Source: Amycolatopsis oliviviridis (GTDB taxonomy: Bacteria; Actinomycetota; Actinomycetes; Mycobacteriales; Pseudonocardiaceae). Taken from it: DNA of 64,000 nt. Below, piece after piece: positions 1 to 8,851 of the stretch. The position numbers were made by a program, and so were the translations under genes. Below the pieces are notes generated by a model, which saw only the letters and a list, made by a program, of their open reading frames with translations, made no database searches and had not been told where the DNA came from. The DNA lies in the NCBI RefSeq assembly GCF_014654365.1, contig NZ_BNAY01000006.1, positions 303,702 to 367,701 on the forward strand, given 5' to 3'. Positions within the stretch are counted from its first letter, which is position 1. Each line of letters opens with the position of its first letter.

Positions 1-1
1 C

Positions 2-1069
2 GGCGGCGACCCCGGCCCGGAGTCCGACGTCTTCTCGCTCGGCTCCACGCTCTACGCCGCCTGCGAAGGCCAGCCGCCGTTCGGCCTCAGCGAGAACACG
101 CTGAGCCTGCTGCACGCGGTCGCGGCCGGGCAGATCATCCCGCCGCGTCAGTCCGGCCCGCTCGCCAGCGTGCTGGCCGTGCTGCTGCACCCGGAGGTGC
201 GGCACCGTCCCACCGCCGAAGAGTGCGAAGAGCTTCTCGCCGCTGTCGCGCGGGGTGAAACGCCGCTGGGCGGCCCCGCGGACGACACCATGCTCGCCGC
301 CCCCGTCGCGGGCGCGATCGCCGGCGGTCTCGCGGGTGCGGGAGTGACCCAGGCGCTCGACAGCGAATCCGCCGGTCACTCGGGTTCGCTCCTCGACGAC
401 CAGGCCGCGGCCGGGTCGTACTACGACGACGAGGACGACTACCACCAGCCGCCCGCCTCGAGGTACCCGGAAGACGACTACGACGGGTACGACAACTACG
501 ACGAGACGGCGTTGCTGGCCGAACGCGGTCACCCCGGCGGCGGCCCCGCGCCCACGCGCGCCGTCCCGATCCCCGCGGGCGGCTACGACGACGATCCATA
601 CGACGACGACTACGACGATCAGCCTCCTCCTCCCCCGCCGCCGCCCACCCGGGCGCAGACCAGCCCGGTGGACGAGGACGACGACAAGCCGGGCTCGTGG
701 AAGAAGCCCGCGATCATCGGCGGTGTCGTGGTCGTGGCACTCGCGGCGCTGGGTTTCTGGCTGCTGAGCCCGAACAACCCGGAAACGCCCGCGCAGGTGG
801 GGAACTCCTCGACGAAGCCGTCGCCCACACCGACGTCCTCGGCGCCGGAGACGACGGAATCGCCGTCGGAGACGCAGTCGGCCGAGCCGCCCAAGGAGAC
901 GACCTCGTCGAAGAAGACGTCGAGCAAGGCGACGCAGACGCAGGAGCCGGACAAGCCGACGCCGACGAAGTCGACACCGAAGTCGAGTTCGAAGCCGCCG
1001 ACCTCGTCGGAAGACCCTCCGACGAGCAATACTCCGAGCCCGACAACGACCCCGACTCCCGGAACGTGA
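2..1069 (+). CDS. Serine/threonine protein kinase, PknB-like, C-terminal part (5' end outside window)
   Basis: The reading frame is open from the first bases, so the N-lobe and catalytic loop lie upstream. What is visible starts in the kinase C-lobe with subdomain IX (DVFSLGSTLY) and the final helices. Then come an Asp/Tyr-rich and Pro-rich cytoplasmic linker (about residues 90-225 of the fragment), one transmembrane segment (about 236-255, AIIGGVVVVALAALGFWLL), and a Ser/Thr/Pro/Lys-rich extracellular tail without PASTA repeats. This is the layout of an actinobacterial transmembrane Hanks-type kinase. It ends 13 bases before a second kinase-like gene on the same strand, so the two are probably cotranscribed. 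Catalytic residues cannot be checked here. Confidence 0.9.
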   Translation, partial: GGDPGPESDVFSLGSTLYAACEGQPPFGLSENTLSLLHAVAAGQIIPPRQSGPLASVLAVLLHPEVRHRPTAEECEELLAAVARGETPLGGPADDTMLAAPVAGAIAGGLAGAGVTQALDSESAGHSGSLLDDQAAAGSYYDDEDDYHQPPASRYPEDDYDGYDNYDETALLAERGHPGGGPAPTRAVPIPAGGYDDDPYDDDYDDQPPPPPPPPTRAQTSPVDEDDDKPGSWKKPAIIGGVVVVALAALGFWLLSPNNPETPAQVGNSSTKPSPTPTSSAPETTESPSETQSAEPPKETTSSKKTSSKATQTQEPDKPTPTKSTPKSSSKPPTSSEDPPTSNTPSPTTTPTPGT

Positions 1070-1082
1070 CCCGAGGCAGCAA

Positions 1083-2147
1083 TTGAGTTCTGAAGGTTCC
1101 ATCGTCGGCGGCCGGTACCGCCTGGACCAGCCCATCGGGCGTGGCCGGGCGGGCATCGTGTGGCTGGCGTTCGACACACGCCTGCTGCGCACGGTCGCGA
1201 TGAAGCGCATGTACCTGCCCGTCGGCCTGCCGCCGGACCGGGCGGAGCAGGCCAAGGCCGTCGTCGTCCAGGAGGGCAAGGACGCGGCCAAGTTCGAGCA
1301 CGCCACCGCCATCAAGGTGTACGACGTGCTGCCCGACGGGCCGGACGTGTGGCTGGTGATGGAGTACATCCCGTCGCGCGGGATGGCGACCTTCCTGGCC
1401 GAACACGGCAGGCTGACCGCGGAGCAGGCCGCCGCGCTGGGCATCATGCTCGGCCGCGCGCTGGCCGCGATGCACGAGGCCGGGGTGGTGCACCGGACCG
1501 TCGAGCCGGGCACGGTCCTGCTGGCCGACGACGGCGGCGTGAAGCTCACCGACATCGGCATCACCGGTGGCGGCGCGAGCCCGGCGTACCGGGCGCCCGA
1601 GGTGGCGCGCGGCGAGCCGGCGACTTCGGCATCCGACGTGTTCTCGCTGGGCGCGACGCTGTACACGGCCGTCGAGGGTGTGCCGCCGTTCGGCGAGGAC
1701 GGCGAGTCTTCGGAACGGCCGCCGCAGACCGCCGGTCCGCTGGCGGGCGCGTTGCGCAAGATGCTTCGGGCCGAGCCGGACGTGCGGCCGACGATGGCCG
1801 ACACGGTCCGCTCGCTGGGCGCGATCACGGAGGGGCGGCAGACGGCTTTCATCCCGCCGACCGCGCCCGCCATGCCGACCATGCCGGCGTCGATGCCGGT
1901 ACCGATGCCCCAGACGCCTCCCCAGCAGCAGCCGGTTCCGCAGTTCCCCCCGCAGCAGCCGCAGCAGTATCAGCCACCTCAGCCGCCGCAGCAGCAGTAC
2001 ACGCCGCCGGCTCAGCAGCAGTACGCTCCCGCCGCGCCTGCTGCGGCGAAGTCGTCGCCGGACACCCGGAAGTGGCTGATCACCGCGGGTGCCGTGGTGG
2101 CGGCGATCCTCATCGGGGTGCTGTTCGCGGAACTGTTCCTGATCTGA
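1083..2147 (+). CDS. Membrane-anchored pseudokinase (HRD motif changed to HRT)
   Basis: A 354-residue Hanks-type kinase fold. The glycine loop GRGRAGIVW is present and the subdomain II lysine is K41 (VAMKRM). The catalytic loop, however, reads HRTVEPGTVLL: the proton-acceptor aspartate is Thr139, and the usual Lys and Asn are Glu and Thr. The metal-binding DFG is DIG (D157). APE (YRAPE) and subdomain IX (DVFSLGATLY) are kept. After the kinase fold comes a Pro/Gln-rich linker (about 255-325) and a C-terminal membrane helix (about 331-354) with almost nothing outside. The TTG start at 1083 follows GAGGC. Phosphotransfer looks unlikely; a scaffold or regulator of the adjacent active kinase is the natural inference. 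Confidence 0.88.
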   Translation: MSSEGSIVGGRYRLDQPIGRGRAGIVWLAFDTRLLRTVAMKRMYLPVGLPPDRAEQAKAVVVQEGKDAAKFEHATAIKVYDVLPDGPDVWLVMEYIPSRGMATFLAEHGRLTAEQAAALGIMLGRALAAMHEAGVVHRTVEPGTVLLADDGGVKLTDIGITGGGASPAYRAPEVARGEPATSASDVFSLGATLYTAVEGVPPFGEDGESSERPPQTAGPLAGALRKMLRAEPDVRPTMADTVRSLGAITEGRQTAFIPPTAPAMPTMPASMPVPMPQTPPQQQPVPQFPPQQPQQYQPPQPPQQQYTPPAQQQYAPAAPAAAKSSPDTRKWLITAGAVVAAILIGVLFAELFLI

Positions 2148-2150
2148 GGG

Positions 2151-2819
2151 CTAAAGCTGTTCGCGGATCAGCGTCGTGAGTTCGACGGGACGGCTGAGGA
2201 ACGGGCTGTGGCTCGCGCGCCAGGTCACCGTCATTTCGCAGCGGGCGGCGAAGTGGGCGACCATTTCCGGTGCGAGCGCCCGGTCTTCGGAGCAGACGAC
2301 GTAGGTGTTCGGGGTGTCCTTCCAGGACGCCCCGATCGGCGATTCGGTGAAGATCGAGACGGGTTCCGGGCGCAGTAGTGCCGTGGCGCGCTCGGCGACG
2401 GCGTCCGAGCAGTCGGCGTACAAGGCCTCGCGGACGGCGGTGCGGTCGAGGTGGGTCATGCCCTCGTCGTCGAAGATCAACGGCAGCGACTCGGGTTCGC
2501 GGCCGGTTTCCTCCATGACCCGGTCGATCCAGTACCGGGCGGTCTCCCCCGGTTCGCTGACGATCGCGGCCAAGAGGATCAGGTGCGAGACGCCCTGAAG
2601 CCCGCTGGCGATCACTCCACCGTAGGAATGCCCGAGCACCACCGGTGGTTCGGCCGCGCTGTCGACGATCTCCTGGACGGTCCGGGTGACTTCGGCGATC
2701 GGGCGCGCGCCGACGTCGGGGACGGTGACCTCGACGCCTTCCCGGCGCAGGCGTCCGGCGACGTCGTCGAAATGGGCGGGCTGGTGCCAAGAGCCGTGCA
2801 GGATGATCAGCGGGCGCAC
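2151..2819 (-). CDS. Alpha/beta hydrolase
   Basis: A 222-residue single-domain alpha/beta hydrolase. The oxyanion-hole strand is HGSWHQP near the N-terminus, the nucleophile elbow is GHSYGG, an acid lies in CSEDRALAPE, and the catalytic His is in ASHSPFLS close to the C-terminus. The GTG at 2819 is preferred over an upstream ATG because AAAGGA sits just before it and the fold begins directly after it. The gene converges on the pseudokinase with three bases between stop codons. The substrate is unknown; it resembles small esterases annotated in streptomycetes. Confidence 0.85.
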   Translation of the reverse strand: MRPLIILHGSWHQPAHFDDVAGRLRREGVEVTVPDVGARPIAEVTRTVQEIVDSAAEPPVVLGHSYGGVIASGLQGVSHLILLAAIVSEPGETARYWIDRVMEETGREPESLPLIFDDEGMTHLDRTAVREALYADCSDAVAERATALLRPEPVSIFTESPIGASWKDTPNTYVVCSEDRALAPEMVAHFAARCEMTVTWRASHSPFLSRPVELTTLIREQL

Positions 2820-2937
2820 GGAAGTCCTTTCACTGGCGGGATTCGCGGGTTCCTTGCCAGGTTGTCGACCGCCGGCACGCCTGTTCAAGCTCAGCCGGGT
2901 TTCCTGCCCAACCGGTCATTCCCGCCTACCCGTCCGG

Positions 2938-3837
2938 TCAGGCCGCTCGGGCGCCTTCGCGGATCGCGCCGAGGAATCGCCGCACCGCCGGGTGTTCCCT
3001 GGCGTGCGCGGCGACGGCCGCGTGGATGGACCGCACGGGATCGGGGCGGCGGACCTTGCGGATGGCGACGCCGGGATGCGGGGCGCCGAGCCCGAGTTCC
3101 GGGATCAGCGCGACCCCGAGCCCGGCGGCCACGAATCCTTGCGCCGTCTGGTAATCCTCGGATTCGACGACATGGTTCGGGGCGAATCCGGCCGCGCCGC
3201 AGGCGTCGAGCAGGATGTCGCGGCAGGCGCCGGGGAGACCGTCGACGCCGACCCACGGATCCTCCGCGAGCTCGGCGAGGTCGAGGACGCGTTTGCGGGC
3301 GAGCCGGTGGTTCTTCGGCAGGATCGCGCGGTACGGGTCGTCGAGGAGGTGGATGTACTCGGCGCCCTTGATGCGGGGCGTGGTGCTGGGCAGCACGATC
3401 ATCGCGACGTCGGCCTTGCCGGACTCGATCTCGGGCAGTGAGTCGTCGGGCTCGACGAGTTTCAGGTCGAGGCGGACGCCCGGGAATTCCCGGCGCAGCG
3501 CGGCGACGGCCAAGGGCACCAGGGAAGCGCCCGCCGTGGCGAAGTAGCGGATCGCGAGCCTGCCGGTGCGGCCTTCCTTGAGTTCGCTGAGCGCGGCTTC
3601 GGCCTTGGCGAGCTGGGTGCTCAGCGTTTCCGCGTGTTCGGACAGCAGCGAACCGGCGGGCGTCGGCCGCACGCCGCGACCGACGCGTTCGAGCAGTTCG
3701 ACGCCCGCTTCCCTTTCCAGCGTGGACAATTGCTGGCTGATCGCGGAAGGTGTGTAGCCGAGGTTCCGGGCGGCGGCGGTGATCGAACCGCTGCTGATCA
3801 CGGCTCGGAGGACCTGCATGCGGCGGACGTCCAGCAT
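2938..3837 (-). CDS. LysR-family transcriptional regulator
   Basis: A 299-residue LysR-type regulator. The N-terminal winged helix-turn-helix (residues 1-60) contains SITAAARNLGYTPSAISQQL, followed by a linker helix and a two-lobed effector domain ending in helical RRFLGAIREG. It is divergent from an EamA transporter with about 100 bases between the starts, the usual arrangement for a LysR protein controlling its neighbour and itself. The shared intergenic region contains CCTTAAGG and other short inverted elements. The effector is not predictable from sequence. Confidence 0.9.
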   Translation of the reverse strand: MLDVRRMQVLRAVISSGSITAAARNLGYTPSAISQQLSTLEREAGVELLERVGRGVRPTPAGSLLSEHAETLSTQLAKAEAALSELKEGRTGRLAIRYFATAGASLVPLAVAALRREFPGVRLDLKLVEPDDSLPEIESGKADVAMIVLPSTTPRIKGAEYIHLLDDPYRAILPKNHRLARKRVLDLAELAEDPWVGVDGLPGACRDILLDACGAAGFAPNHVVESEDYQTAQGFVAAGLGVALIPELGLGAPHPGVAIRKVRRPDPVRSIHAAVAAHAREHPAVRRFLGAIREGARAA

Positions 3838-3939
3838 GCCCCGATCTTACAGTTCTCCTTAAGGCTTCATGCAGTTATTTTCGCTTGTCCTTACGCGTCC
3901 TCCCGGCGAAGCTGGGCCAGGCACTTAAGGAGGACTGGG
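3838..3939. promoter_or_regulatory. Divergent LysR/EamA promoter region
   Basis: An AT-richer stretch separates the two divergent starts. It contains the palindrome CCTTAAGG and ends with an AAGGAGGA ribosome binding site for the transporter. A LysR box is expected here by analogy, but I cannot define one confidently. Confidence 0.4.
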
Positions 3940-4881
3940 GTGGGCGAGACGAAGACCCTGCTGCGGATCGGCGCGCTGGCGCTCATGTGGGGATCGAGTT
4001 TCTTCTGGATCAAACTGGGGCTGGGCGCGTTTTCCCCGGTACAGCTGGTGCTGGCGCGGGTGGCGCTCGGCGCGGCCGTGCTGATCGGGCTCTGCTATCT
4101 CGGCCGGGACCGGCTGCCGTCGGGACGGCGGATCTGGGGACATTTGGCCGTCGCGGCGTTCTTCCACAACGCGCTGCCGTTCCTGCTGTTCGCGTGGGGC
4201 GAGCTGACCGTCGACTCCGGGATCACCGGCGTGCTGAACGCGACGACGCCGCTGTGGGTGCTGGTCGCCGCGCCGATGCTGGGCGCGCGCACGCGGATGA
4301 CCGCGGTCCGGGTCGCCGGGCTGGTCGCCGGGCTCGCCGGGATCCTGCTGATCTTCGCGCCGTGGGAGGCGTCCGGCCTGCTCAGCTGGGGCGCGCTCGC
4401 GTGCCTCGCGGCGGCCGCGAGCTACGGTTTCGCGTTCGTGTACGAAGGCAAGTACCTCACCGGCACCGGTGACTCGCCGATGTCGCTGGCGGGCGGGCAG
4501 ATGCTGCTCGCGACCGGGTTCCTGCTGCTGGCGATGCCGATGGGCGGCTTCGAACCGGTGCACCTGAGCACCGGCGCGATCGTGGCGGTGGTGATCCTCG
4601 GGATCGGGTCGACCGGGATCGCTTTCGCGCTGAACTACCAGCTCCTCGCGAGTGAGGGCGCCGTCGCGGCGTCGATCGTCGGGTACCTGCTGCCGGTGGT
4701 TTCGGTGCTGCTGGGGGCGGTGTTCCTGGCCGAGCCGCTGAACTTCCGGGTGATCGCCGGGATGGTCGTCGTGCTGGGCGGGGTCGCGCTGACCCGGCTC
4801 CGCCCGAGGGAGCGGGGGACCTTTGCTACCGCCCCCGTGGTGGAGCGCCCCCTCGCCGCTGCCGGGGAGGCCGCGCCCTGA
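3940..4881 (+). CDS. EamA/DMT-family membrane transporter
   Basis: A 313-residue integral membrane protein with about ten hydrophobic helices in two EamA halves. The first begins RIGALALMWGSSFFWIKLGL, and the second ends in the long helix FRVIAGMVVVLGGVALTRL. The GTG at 3940 is chosen because it follows AAGGAGGA at the right spacing, and the helix-1 motif (WGSSFFWIK) begins shortly after. Family members export amino acids, metabolites or drugs; the substrate is unknown. The divergent LysR gene is its likely regulator. Modular repeats start directly after its stop codon. Confidence 0.9.
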   Translation: MGETKTLLRIGALALMWGSSFFWIKLGLGAFSPVQLVLARVALGAAVLIGLCYLGRDRLPSGRRIWGHLAVAAFFHNALPFLLFAWGELTVDSGITGVLNATTPLWVLVAAPMLGARTRMTAVRVAGLVAGLAGILLIFAPWEASGLLSWGALACLAAAASYGFAFVYEGKYLTGTGDSPMSLAGGQMLLATGFLLLAMPMGGFEPVHLSTGAIVAVVILGIGSTGIAFALNYQLLASEGAVAASIVGYLLPVVSVLLGAVFLAEPLNFRVIAGMVVVLGGVALTRLRPRERGTFATAPVVERPLAAAGEAAP

Positions 4882-5030
4882 CCTGCGTTTCGCGGGCTAA
4901 TCGCGCTCCCGCCGGCCCCCAGCCGACCGGCACCTCCCAGGACCGGCGGGAGCGACTTTCGCGGGCTAATCGTGACGCGGTGGGGCCTGGGGGCCTGCCG
5001 GATCGCGGTTAGCCCGCGAAAGTCGAAGCG
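4882..5030. repeat. Modular repeat array, three copies
   Basis: Copies are centred on cores at 4889-4892 (TTCG), 4958-4961 (TTCG) and 5009-5012 (TTAG). The first two pair CCTGCGTTTCG or GAGCGACTTTCG with CTAATCG arms around CGGG. The third pairs GATCGCGGTTAG with CGAAAGTCG around CCCG. Core-to-core spacings are 69 and 51 bp. It lies between convergent genes. Confidence 0.85.
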
Positions 5031-5034
5031 GGCG

Positions 5035-5403
5035 TCAGAGAGCAGCGAGGACGAGCAGGGCGGCCATGATGATCTCGACCCAGAAGTAGAGCCAGCTCGG
5101 ATAGAACCGCTCGGGCCGTTCCGCGAACCGCGCGACCAGTCGCCCGAAGGCCATCCCGACGAGCGCGACGGCCACCGCGATCGCCGCGCCCCGCTGGATC
5201 CCGCCGACGTCGAAAGCCGCGAACCCGAGCAGCACCGCGACAGCCACCCCGAAACCGCCGTAGACCGCGCGCACCTCGGTCCGCGCCGTCGCGGAGTCCA
5301 GCGTGATGCCGAACGGCCGGATCAGCCGCCGCGGATCGACGAGCCCGAGCAGCCCCATCCCCAGGAAGAACACGGCCACCAAGCCGATGAGGACGGCCGC
5401 CAC
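5035..5403 (-). CDS. DUF4345-type small membrane protein
   Basis: A 122-residue protein with four predicted membrane helices: MAAVLIGLVAVFFLGMGLLG, VYGGFGVAVAVLLGFAAF, GAAIAVAVALVGMAFG and YFWVEIIMAALLVL. The loop sequence ARTEVRAVYGGF is typical of DUF4345 proteins. Its GTG start abuts the TAG stop of the response regulator with no gap, so it is the last gene of the PspC-kinase/regulator operon. No function is established for the family. A role in envelope stress is only suggested by the operon. Confidence 0.75.
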   Translation of the reverse strand: MAAVLIGLVAVFFLGMGLLGLVDPRRLIRPFGITLDSATARTEVRAVYGGFGVAVAVLLGFAAFDVGGIQRGAAIAVAVALVGMAFGRLVARFAERPERFYPSWLYFWVEIIMAALLVLAAL

Positions 5404-6078
5404 CTAGACGAGACGCCGGTCGGAAGCCCAGCGCGAAAGCTCGTACCGGTTCGAAAGCTGCGTCTTTCGCAGCACGCTCGACACATGCGTCTCGACGGTC
5501 TTCACCGAGATGAACAGCTCGGACGCGATCTCCTTGTACGCGTACCCGCGCGCGAGCAGCCGCAGCACGTCGCGCTCCCGCGGCGTCAGCAGGTCCAGGT
5601 CGGGGTCGCTGATCGGCGCGGAACCCGGCCGGTCGGCGAACGCGTCGAGCACGAACCCGGCCAGCCGCGGCGAGAACACCGCGTCGCCGTCCGAGACCCG
5701 CACGACGGCGCGCACGAGTTCCTTCGACGAGATCGTCTTCGTGACGTAGCCGCGCGCCCCGGCGCGGATCACGGCGATCACGTCCTCCGCGGCGTCGGAG
5801 ACCGACAGCGCGAGGAACACGACGTCCGGTAGTTCCGGCCGGACCCGGCGCAGCACCTCGGCGCCGCCGCCGTCCGGCATGTGCACGTCGAGCAGGACGA
5901 CCTGCGGTTTGGTCCGCGCGATCCCGGCGACCGCCTCGGCCACCGAGCCCGCCTCGCCGACCACGCGGACGTCGTCGGTGATCGAGTCCAGTTCGGTGCG
6001 CACTCCGGCCCGGAAGAGCGCGTGGTCGTCGACGAGGAAGACCTTGACCGGCTCCCGCGTCTGCTGGTTCTCCGTCAC
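5404..6078 (-). CDS. NarL/LuxR-family response regulator
   Basis: A 224-residue two-component regulator. The receiver domain (about 10-125) has the acidic pocket FLVDDH, the phosphoacceptor in VVLLDVHMPDGG and a conserved Lys in YVTKTI. The C-terminal LuxR helix-turn-helix starts LTPRERDVLRLLARGYAYKE and includes the recognition helix SVKTVETHVSSVLRK. The GTG at 6078 follows GAGGGAGC; an ATG 33 bases further upstream is possible. It lies 40 bases after the PspC-domain sensor kinase, its evident partner. Confidence 0.92.
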   Translation of the reverse strand: MTENQQTREPVKVFLVDDHALFRAGVRTELDSITDDVRVVGEAGSVAEAVAGIARTKPQVVLLDVHMPDGGGAEVLRRVRPELPDVVFLALSVSDAAEDVIAVIRAGARGYVTKTISSKELVRAVVRVSDGDAVFSPRLAGFVLDAFADRPGSAPISDPDLDLLTPRERDVLRLLARGYAYKEIASELFISVKTVETHVSSVLRKTQLSNRYELSRWASDRRLV

Positions 6079-6118
6079 GATGCTCCCTCGCTCGCCCTGT
6101 CCCGTGAGCATAGCGACC

Positions 6119-7468
6119 TCACGCCGCGCCCTTCCCCGCCTTGACCGGCATCTCCAGCTGGACCTCGGTTCCTTCACCCGGTGCGGTACGCAGTTTGAGC
6201 TTCCCGCCGTGCCGTTCCATCCGCCCCCGGATGGAATCGGCGAGACCGTGCCGATCGCTCGGCACGACGTCGGGGTCGAACCCCTTGCCCCTGTCCCGCA
6301 CGAAAACCGTCACCGCTGTCGGCTCGACCTCGGCGTACACGCTGACCTCGTCGACACCCGCGTGCTTGGCGGCGTTGACGATCGCCTCGCGCGCCGCCTG
6401 GACCAGCGCGGTCAGCGGCTCGTTCAGCGTCGCCTCCCCCACGACGACCTGCTGCACCGAGATCGCGAACGCGTCCTCGACCTCGCCGCACGCGGCCGCG
6501 AGCACCTCCGACAGCTGCCCGCTGACGGCCTCCTCCTCGGTCTTCTTGCTCTTGCCGTACCCCGAAGGCCCGTACAGCCAGCCACGCAGCTCGCGTTCCT
6601 GACCGCGCGCGAGCCTGGCGACCTCTCGCGGCGATTCCGCCTGCTTCTGGATCAGCGCGAGCGTCTGCAGCACCGAGTCGTGCAGGTGTGCGGCGATCTC
6701 GGCGCGTTCGTCGGTGCGGATGCGGGCGGTGCGCTCGTCGGACAGGTCGCGGACCAGGCGCAGCCAGAACGGGACGGTCAGCACGGCCACCCCGATCAGC
6801 GTCGCGATCACGGCGACCAGCGCGAACTTGACCTGGTCGATGCTGCCGCTCTCCAGGACGACGACACCGATCCCGGTCATCACCAGCGCGACGCCGGCGA
6901 CGACGCGGATCGCGGCCGACCAGCCCCCGCCGCCGAGGAACGCCGTGGCGACGCCGCCCTTGGCGCTGACCCGCCAGCGGCGTCGCTGCGACTCGTCGGC
7001 CTCCCGCCAGACGACGGCCGCACCGATCATGGCCAGCGCCAGCGGGATGGCGACCCAGCCGCTGATCAGGCCGGTCAGCGTGCCGCTCGCGACGGCGAGG
7101 CCGACACCCAGCGCCATCAGGCCGAAAGCCTGCTGCTTTTCCTTCGGCGCGGTTTTCTCCGGCTCGGCTTCACCGGACTGCTGTTGGACGAAGACCCAGA
7201 GCAGGCCGTACGCGAGCAGGCCGGCGCCGTTCAGCGCGGCCAGCAACGCGAACGCGGTCCGGACCCAGAGCACCTTGACGCCGAGGTGGTCGGCGAGGCC
7301 GCCGGCGACACCCGCGATGGCGCGGCCGGAGCGGCGGCGATACATCTTGGGTGGCTCGAACGGTGCCGGGGACAGGCTGCCGGGAACGGGCACCGGAGGG
7401 CGCTCGATGATCGTCGGCTTCACCTGACCGGCGAGGTCGTTGGGGGCGGATTCCTGCACGTTCTCCAT
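6119..7468 (-). CDS. PspC-domain sensor histidine kinase
   Basis: A 449-residue membrane kinase. The N-terminal PspC domain (about 40-100, RAIAGVAGGLADHLGVKVLW) leads into several membrane helices. A HisKA_3 dimerisation helix with phospho-His in ERAEIAAHLHDSVLQTLALI follows, then a truncated HATPase domain with the N box EAIVNAAKHAG and the glycine-rich region DRGKGFDPD. It is like the NarX/LiaS class pairing with LuxR-type regulators. The ATG at 7468 is taken as start; a GTG two codons upstream is possible, and no clear ribosome site precedes either. It is divergent from a second PspC-domain gene, so both probably respond to membrane stress. Confidence 0.9.
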   Translation of the reverse strand: MENVQESAPNDLAGQVKPTIIERPPVPVPGSLSPAPFEPPKMYRRRSGRAIAGVAGGLADHLGVKVLWVRTAFALLAALNGAGLLAYGLLWVFVQQQSGEAEPEKTAPKEKQQAFGLMALGVGLAVASGTLTGLISGWVAIPLALAMIGAAVVWREADESQRRRWRVSAKGGVATAFLGGGGWSAAIRVVAGVALVMTGIGVVVLESGSIDQVKFALVAVIATLIGVAVLTVPFWLRLVRDLSDERTARIRTDERAEIAAHLHDSVLQTLALIQKQAESPREVARLARGQERELRGWLYGPSGYGKSKKTEEEAVSGQLSEVLAAACGEVEDAFAISVQQVVVGEATLNEPLTALVQAAREAIVNAAKHAGVDEVSVYAEVEPTAVTVFVRDRGKGFDPDVVPSDRHGLADSIRGRMERHGGKLKLRTAPGEGTEVQLEMPVKAGKGAA

Positions 7469-7585
7469 GGTCACACGGAGTGCGGTACTGATCCATCGGG
7501 GAAACCCCTGACTCTTCCCGCTGGGGGAAACCTCAGGGACGTTCCCGGATGTGGCAGGGGGCAGCCGGGGCGCATTCTTTGTGGC

Positions 7586-8851
7586 ATGAGTGGGAGTGAG
7601 ACACACGTTCCGAAGCGCGGCCCCGCCGCCGGCTTCGAAGAGACCGTCAAGGATTTCTGGCGGAGCAGGCCGGTCCGCCCGGTACACGGCCGCAAGTTCG
7701 CGGGTGTCGCCGCCGGTATCGGCTACCGGTACGGCATCGACCCGACCGTGGTCCGCGTCGCGCTGGTCGCCGCGACCGTGTTCGGCGGGTTCGGCGTCTT
7801 CGTCTACCTGCTGGGCTGGCTGTTCCTGCCGCAGGAGGGCGACGCCGTTTCCGCGTTCGAGGGCCTCATCGGCCGGGGCCGCGCGTCGAGTTCGCCCGCG
7901 TTCGCGGTGCTGCTGCTGATCCTGCTTTTCCCCGGTCTCACCTGGACCTTGAGCGGCGGCTGGATGACCGACGGCACCGGGCTGATCGGCTTCGCGCTGA
8001 TGGCCGTCGCGCTGTATCTGCTGCACCGCAACCGCGGTCAGTTCAACCGGCCGGCGATGCCCACCCCGGCGCAGCCGGCGGCCGCGTTCTCGATGGCGTC
8101 GGCGGGGTCCGCCTCGACGGCGACCCAGGGTGGCTGGGACCCGCTCGCGGCCGACCCGTCCGCTTGGGACCTGCCGAACGCTTCGCCGTCCGGTGGCCTG
8201 CCGCCGCAGACCCCTCCGCCGGCTCCCGCGCCGCCGGCGCCTCGTCGCCGCCGGTCGAAGATCGGCGCCGCGACCTTCGGGGCGGCCGTGCTGGTCGGCG
8301 GGGTCGGTACCGTCCTGGGCCTGGACGGAGAGCCGTGGTTCAGCTTGCAGCACGTCATCGGGCTCACCCTGGGCGTGGTCGGCATCGGGCTGGTCGCCGG
8401 TTCGTTCGTGCGGGGCGGTCGCGGGCTGATCGGGCTGGCGGTGCCGCTGGCGATCGTCGGGATGGCGCTGACCACCGTCTCGTTCGACGACTTCTCCGTG
8501 AAGGGCGGTGTCGGGGACCTGACGGCGACACCGAGCCAGGTGTCCGAGGTGCTGCCGGAGTACAAGCGCTCGGCCGGGAACATCGACGTCGACCTGACCA
8601 AGCTGCCCGCTGGGGCGTCGGTGACCACGAAGGTCTCCAACGGGGCCGGCAACTCGACCGTGCTCGTGCCGGCGGGTGCCGAAGTGAAGATCTCCTGCGA
8701 GACGGGGGCGGGCGATGTCGACTGCCTCGGCCAGTCGCGGTCGGGGCTCGGCGAGGACACGATCGACTTCACTTCGCCGGGCAGCAACGGGCAGAAGATC
8801 GATTTGAAGGTCAAGAACGGTGTCGGGAACGTGGAGGTGCGTCGTGGCTGA
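7586..8851 (+). CDS. PspC-domain membrane protein
   Basis: A 421-residue protein. The N-terminal PspC domain (about 30-80) contains KFAGVAAGIGYRYGIDPTVV and the helix GVFVYLLGWLFLP. Further membrane segments follow, then a Pro/Ala-rich linker (about 155-225) and two more helices. A C-terminal beta-rich region of LiaF/DUF4097 flavour has GNIDVDLTKLPAGASVTTKV. It is divergent from the PspC-domain histidine kinase (117 bases between starts). Together with the downstream small membrane protein it resembles a Lia/Psp-type sensing unit in which the PspC protein could restrain the kinase (inference). Confidence 0.85.
   Translation: MSGSETHVPKRGPAAGFEETVKDFWRSRPVRPVHGRKFAGVAAGIGYRYGIDPTVVRVALVAATVFGGFGVFVYLLGWLFLPQEGDAVSAFEGLIGRGRASSSPAFAVLLLILLFPGLTWTLSGGWMTDGTGLIGFALMAVALYLLHRNRGQFNRPAMPTPAQPAAAFSMASAGSASTATQGGWDPLAADPSAWDLPNASPSGGLPPQTPPPAPAPPAPRRRRSKIGAATFGAAVLVGGVGTVLGLDGEPWFSLQHVIGLTLGVVGIGLVAGSFVRGGRGLIGLAVPLAIVGMALTTVSFDDFSVKGGVGDLTATPSQVSEVLPEYKRSAGNIDVDLTKLPAGASVTTKVSNGAGNSTVLVPAGAEVKISCETGAGDVDCLGQSRSGLGEDTIDFTSPGSNGQKIDLKVKNGVGNVEVRRG

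Noticed and set aside
2146..2172. Possible degenerate modular repeat at the end of the hydrolase gene
   Set aside because: Only GGGCTAAAG is shared; no second arm of any known type is present.
5879..7585. Long N-terminal extension of the PspC-domain protein
   Set aside because: The extension runs antisense to the histidine kinase and response regulator; the PspC domain begins shortly after the ATG at 7586.
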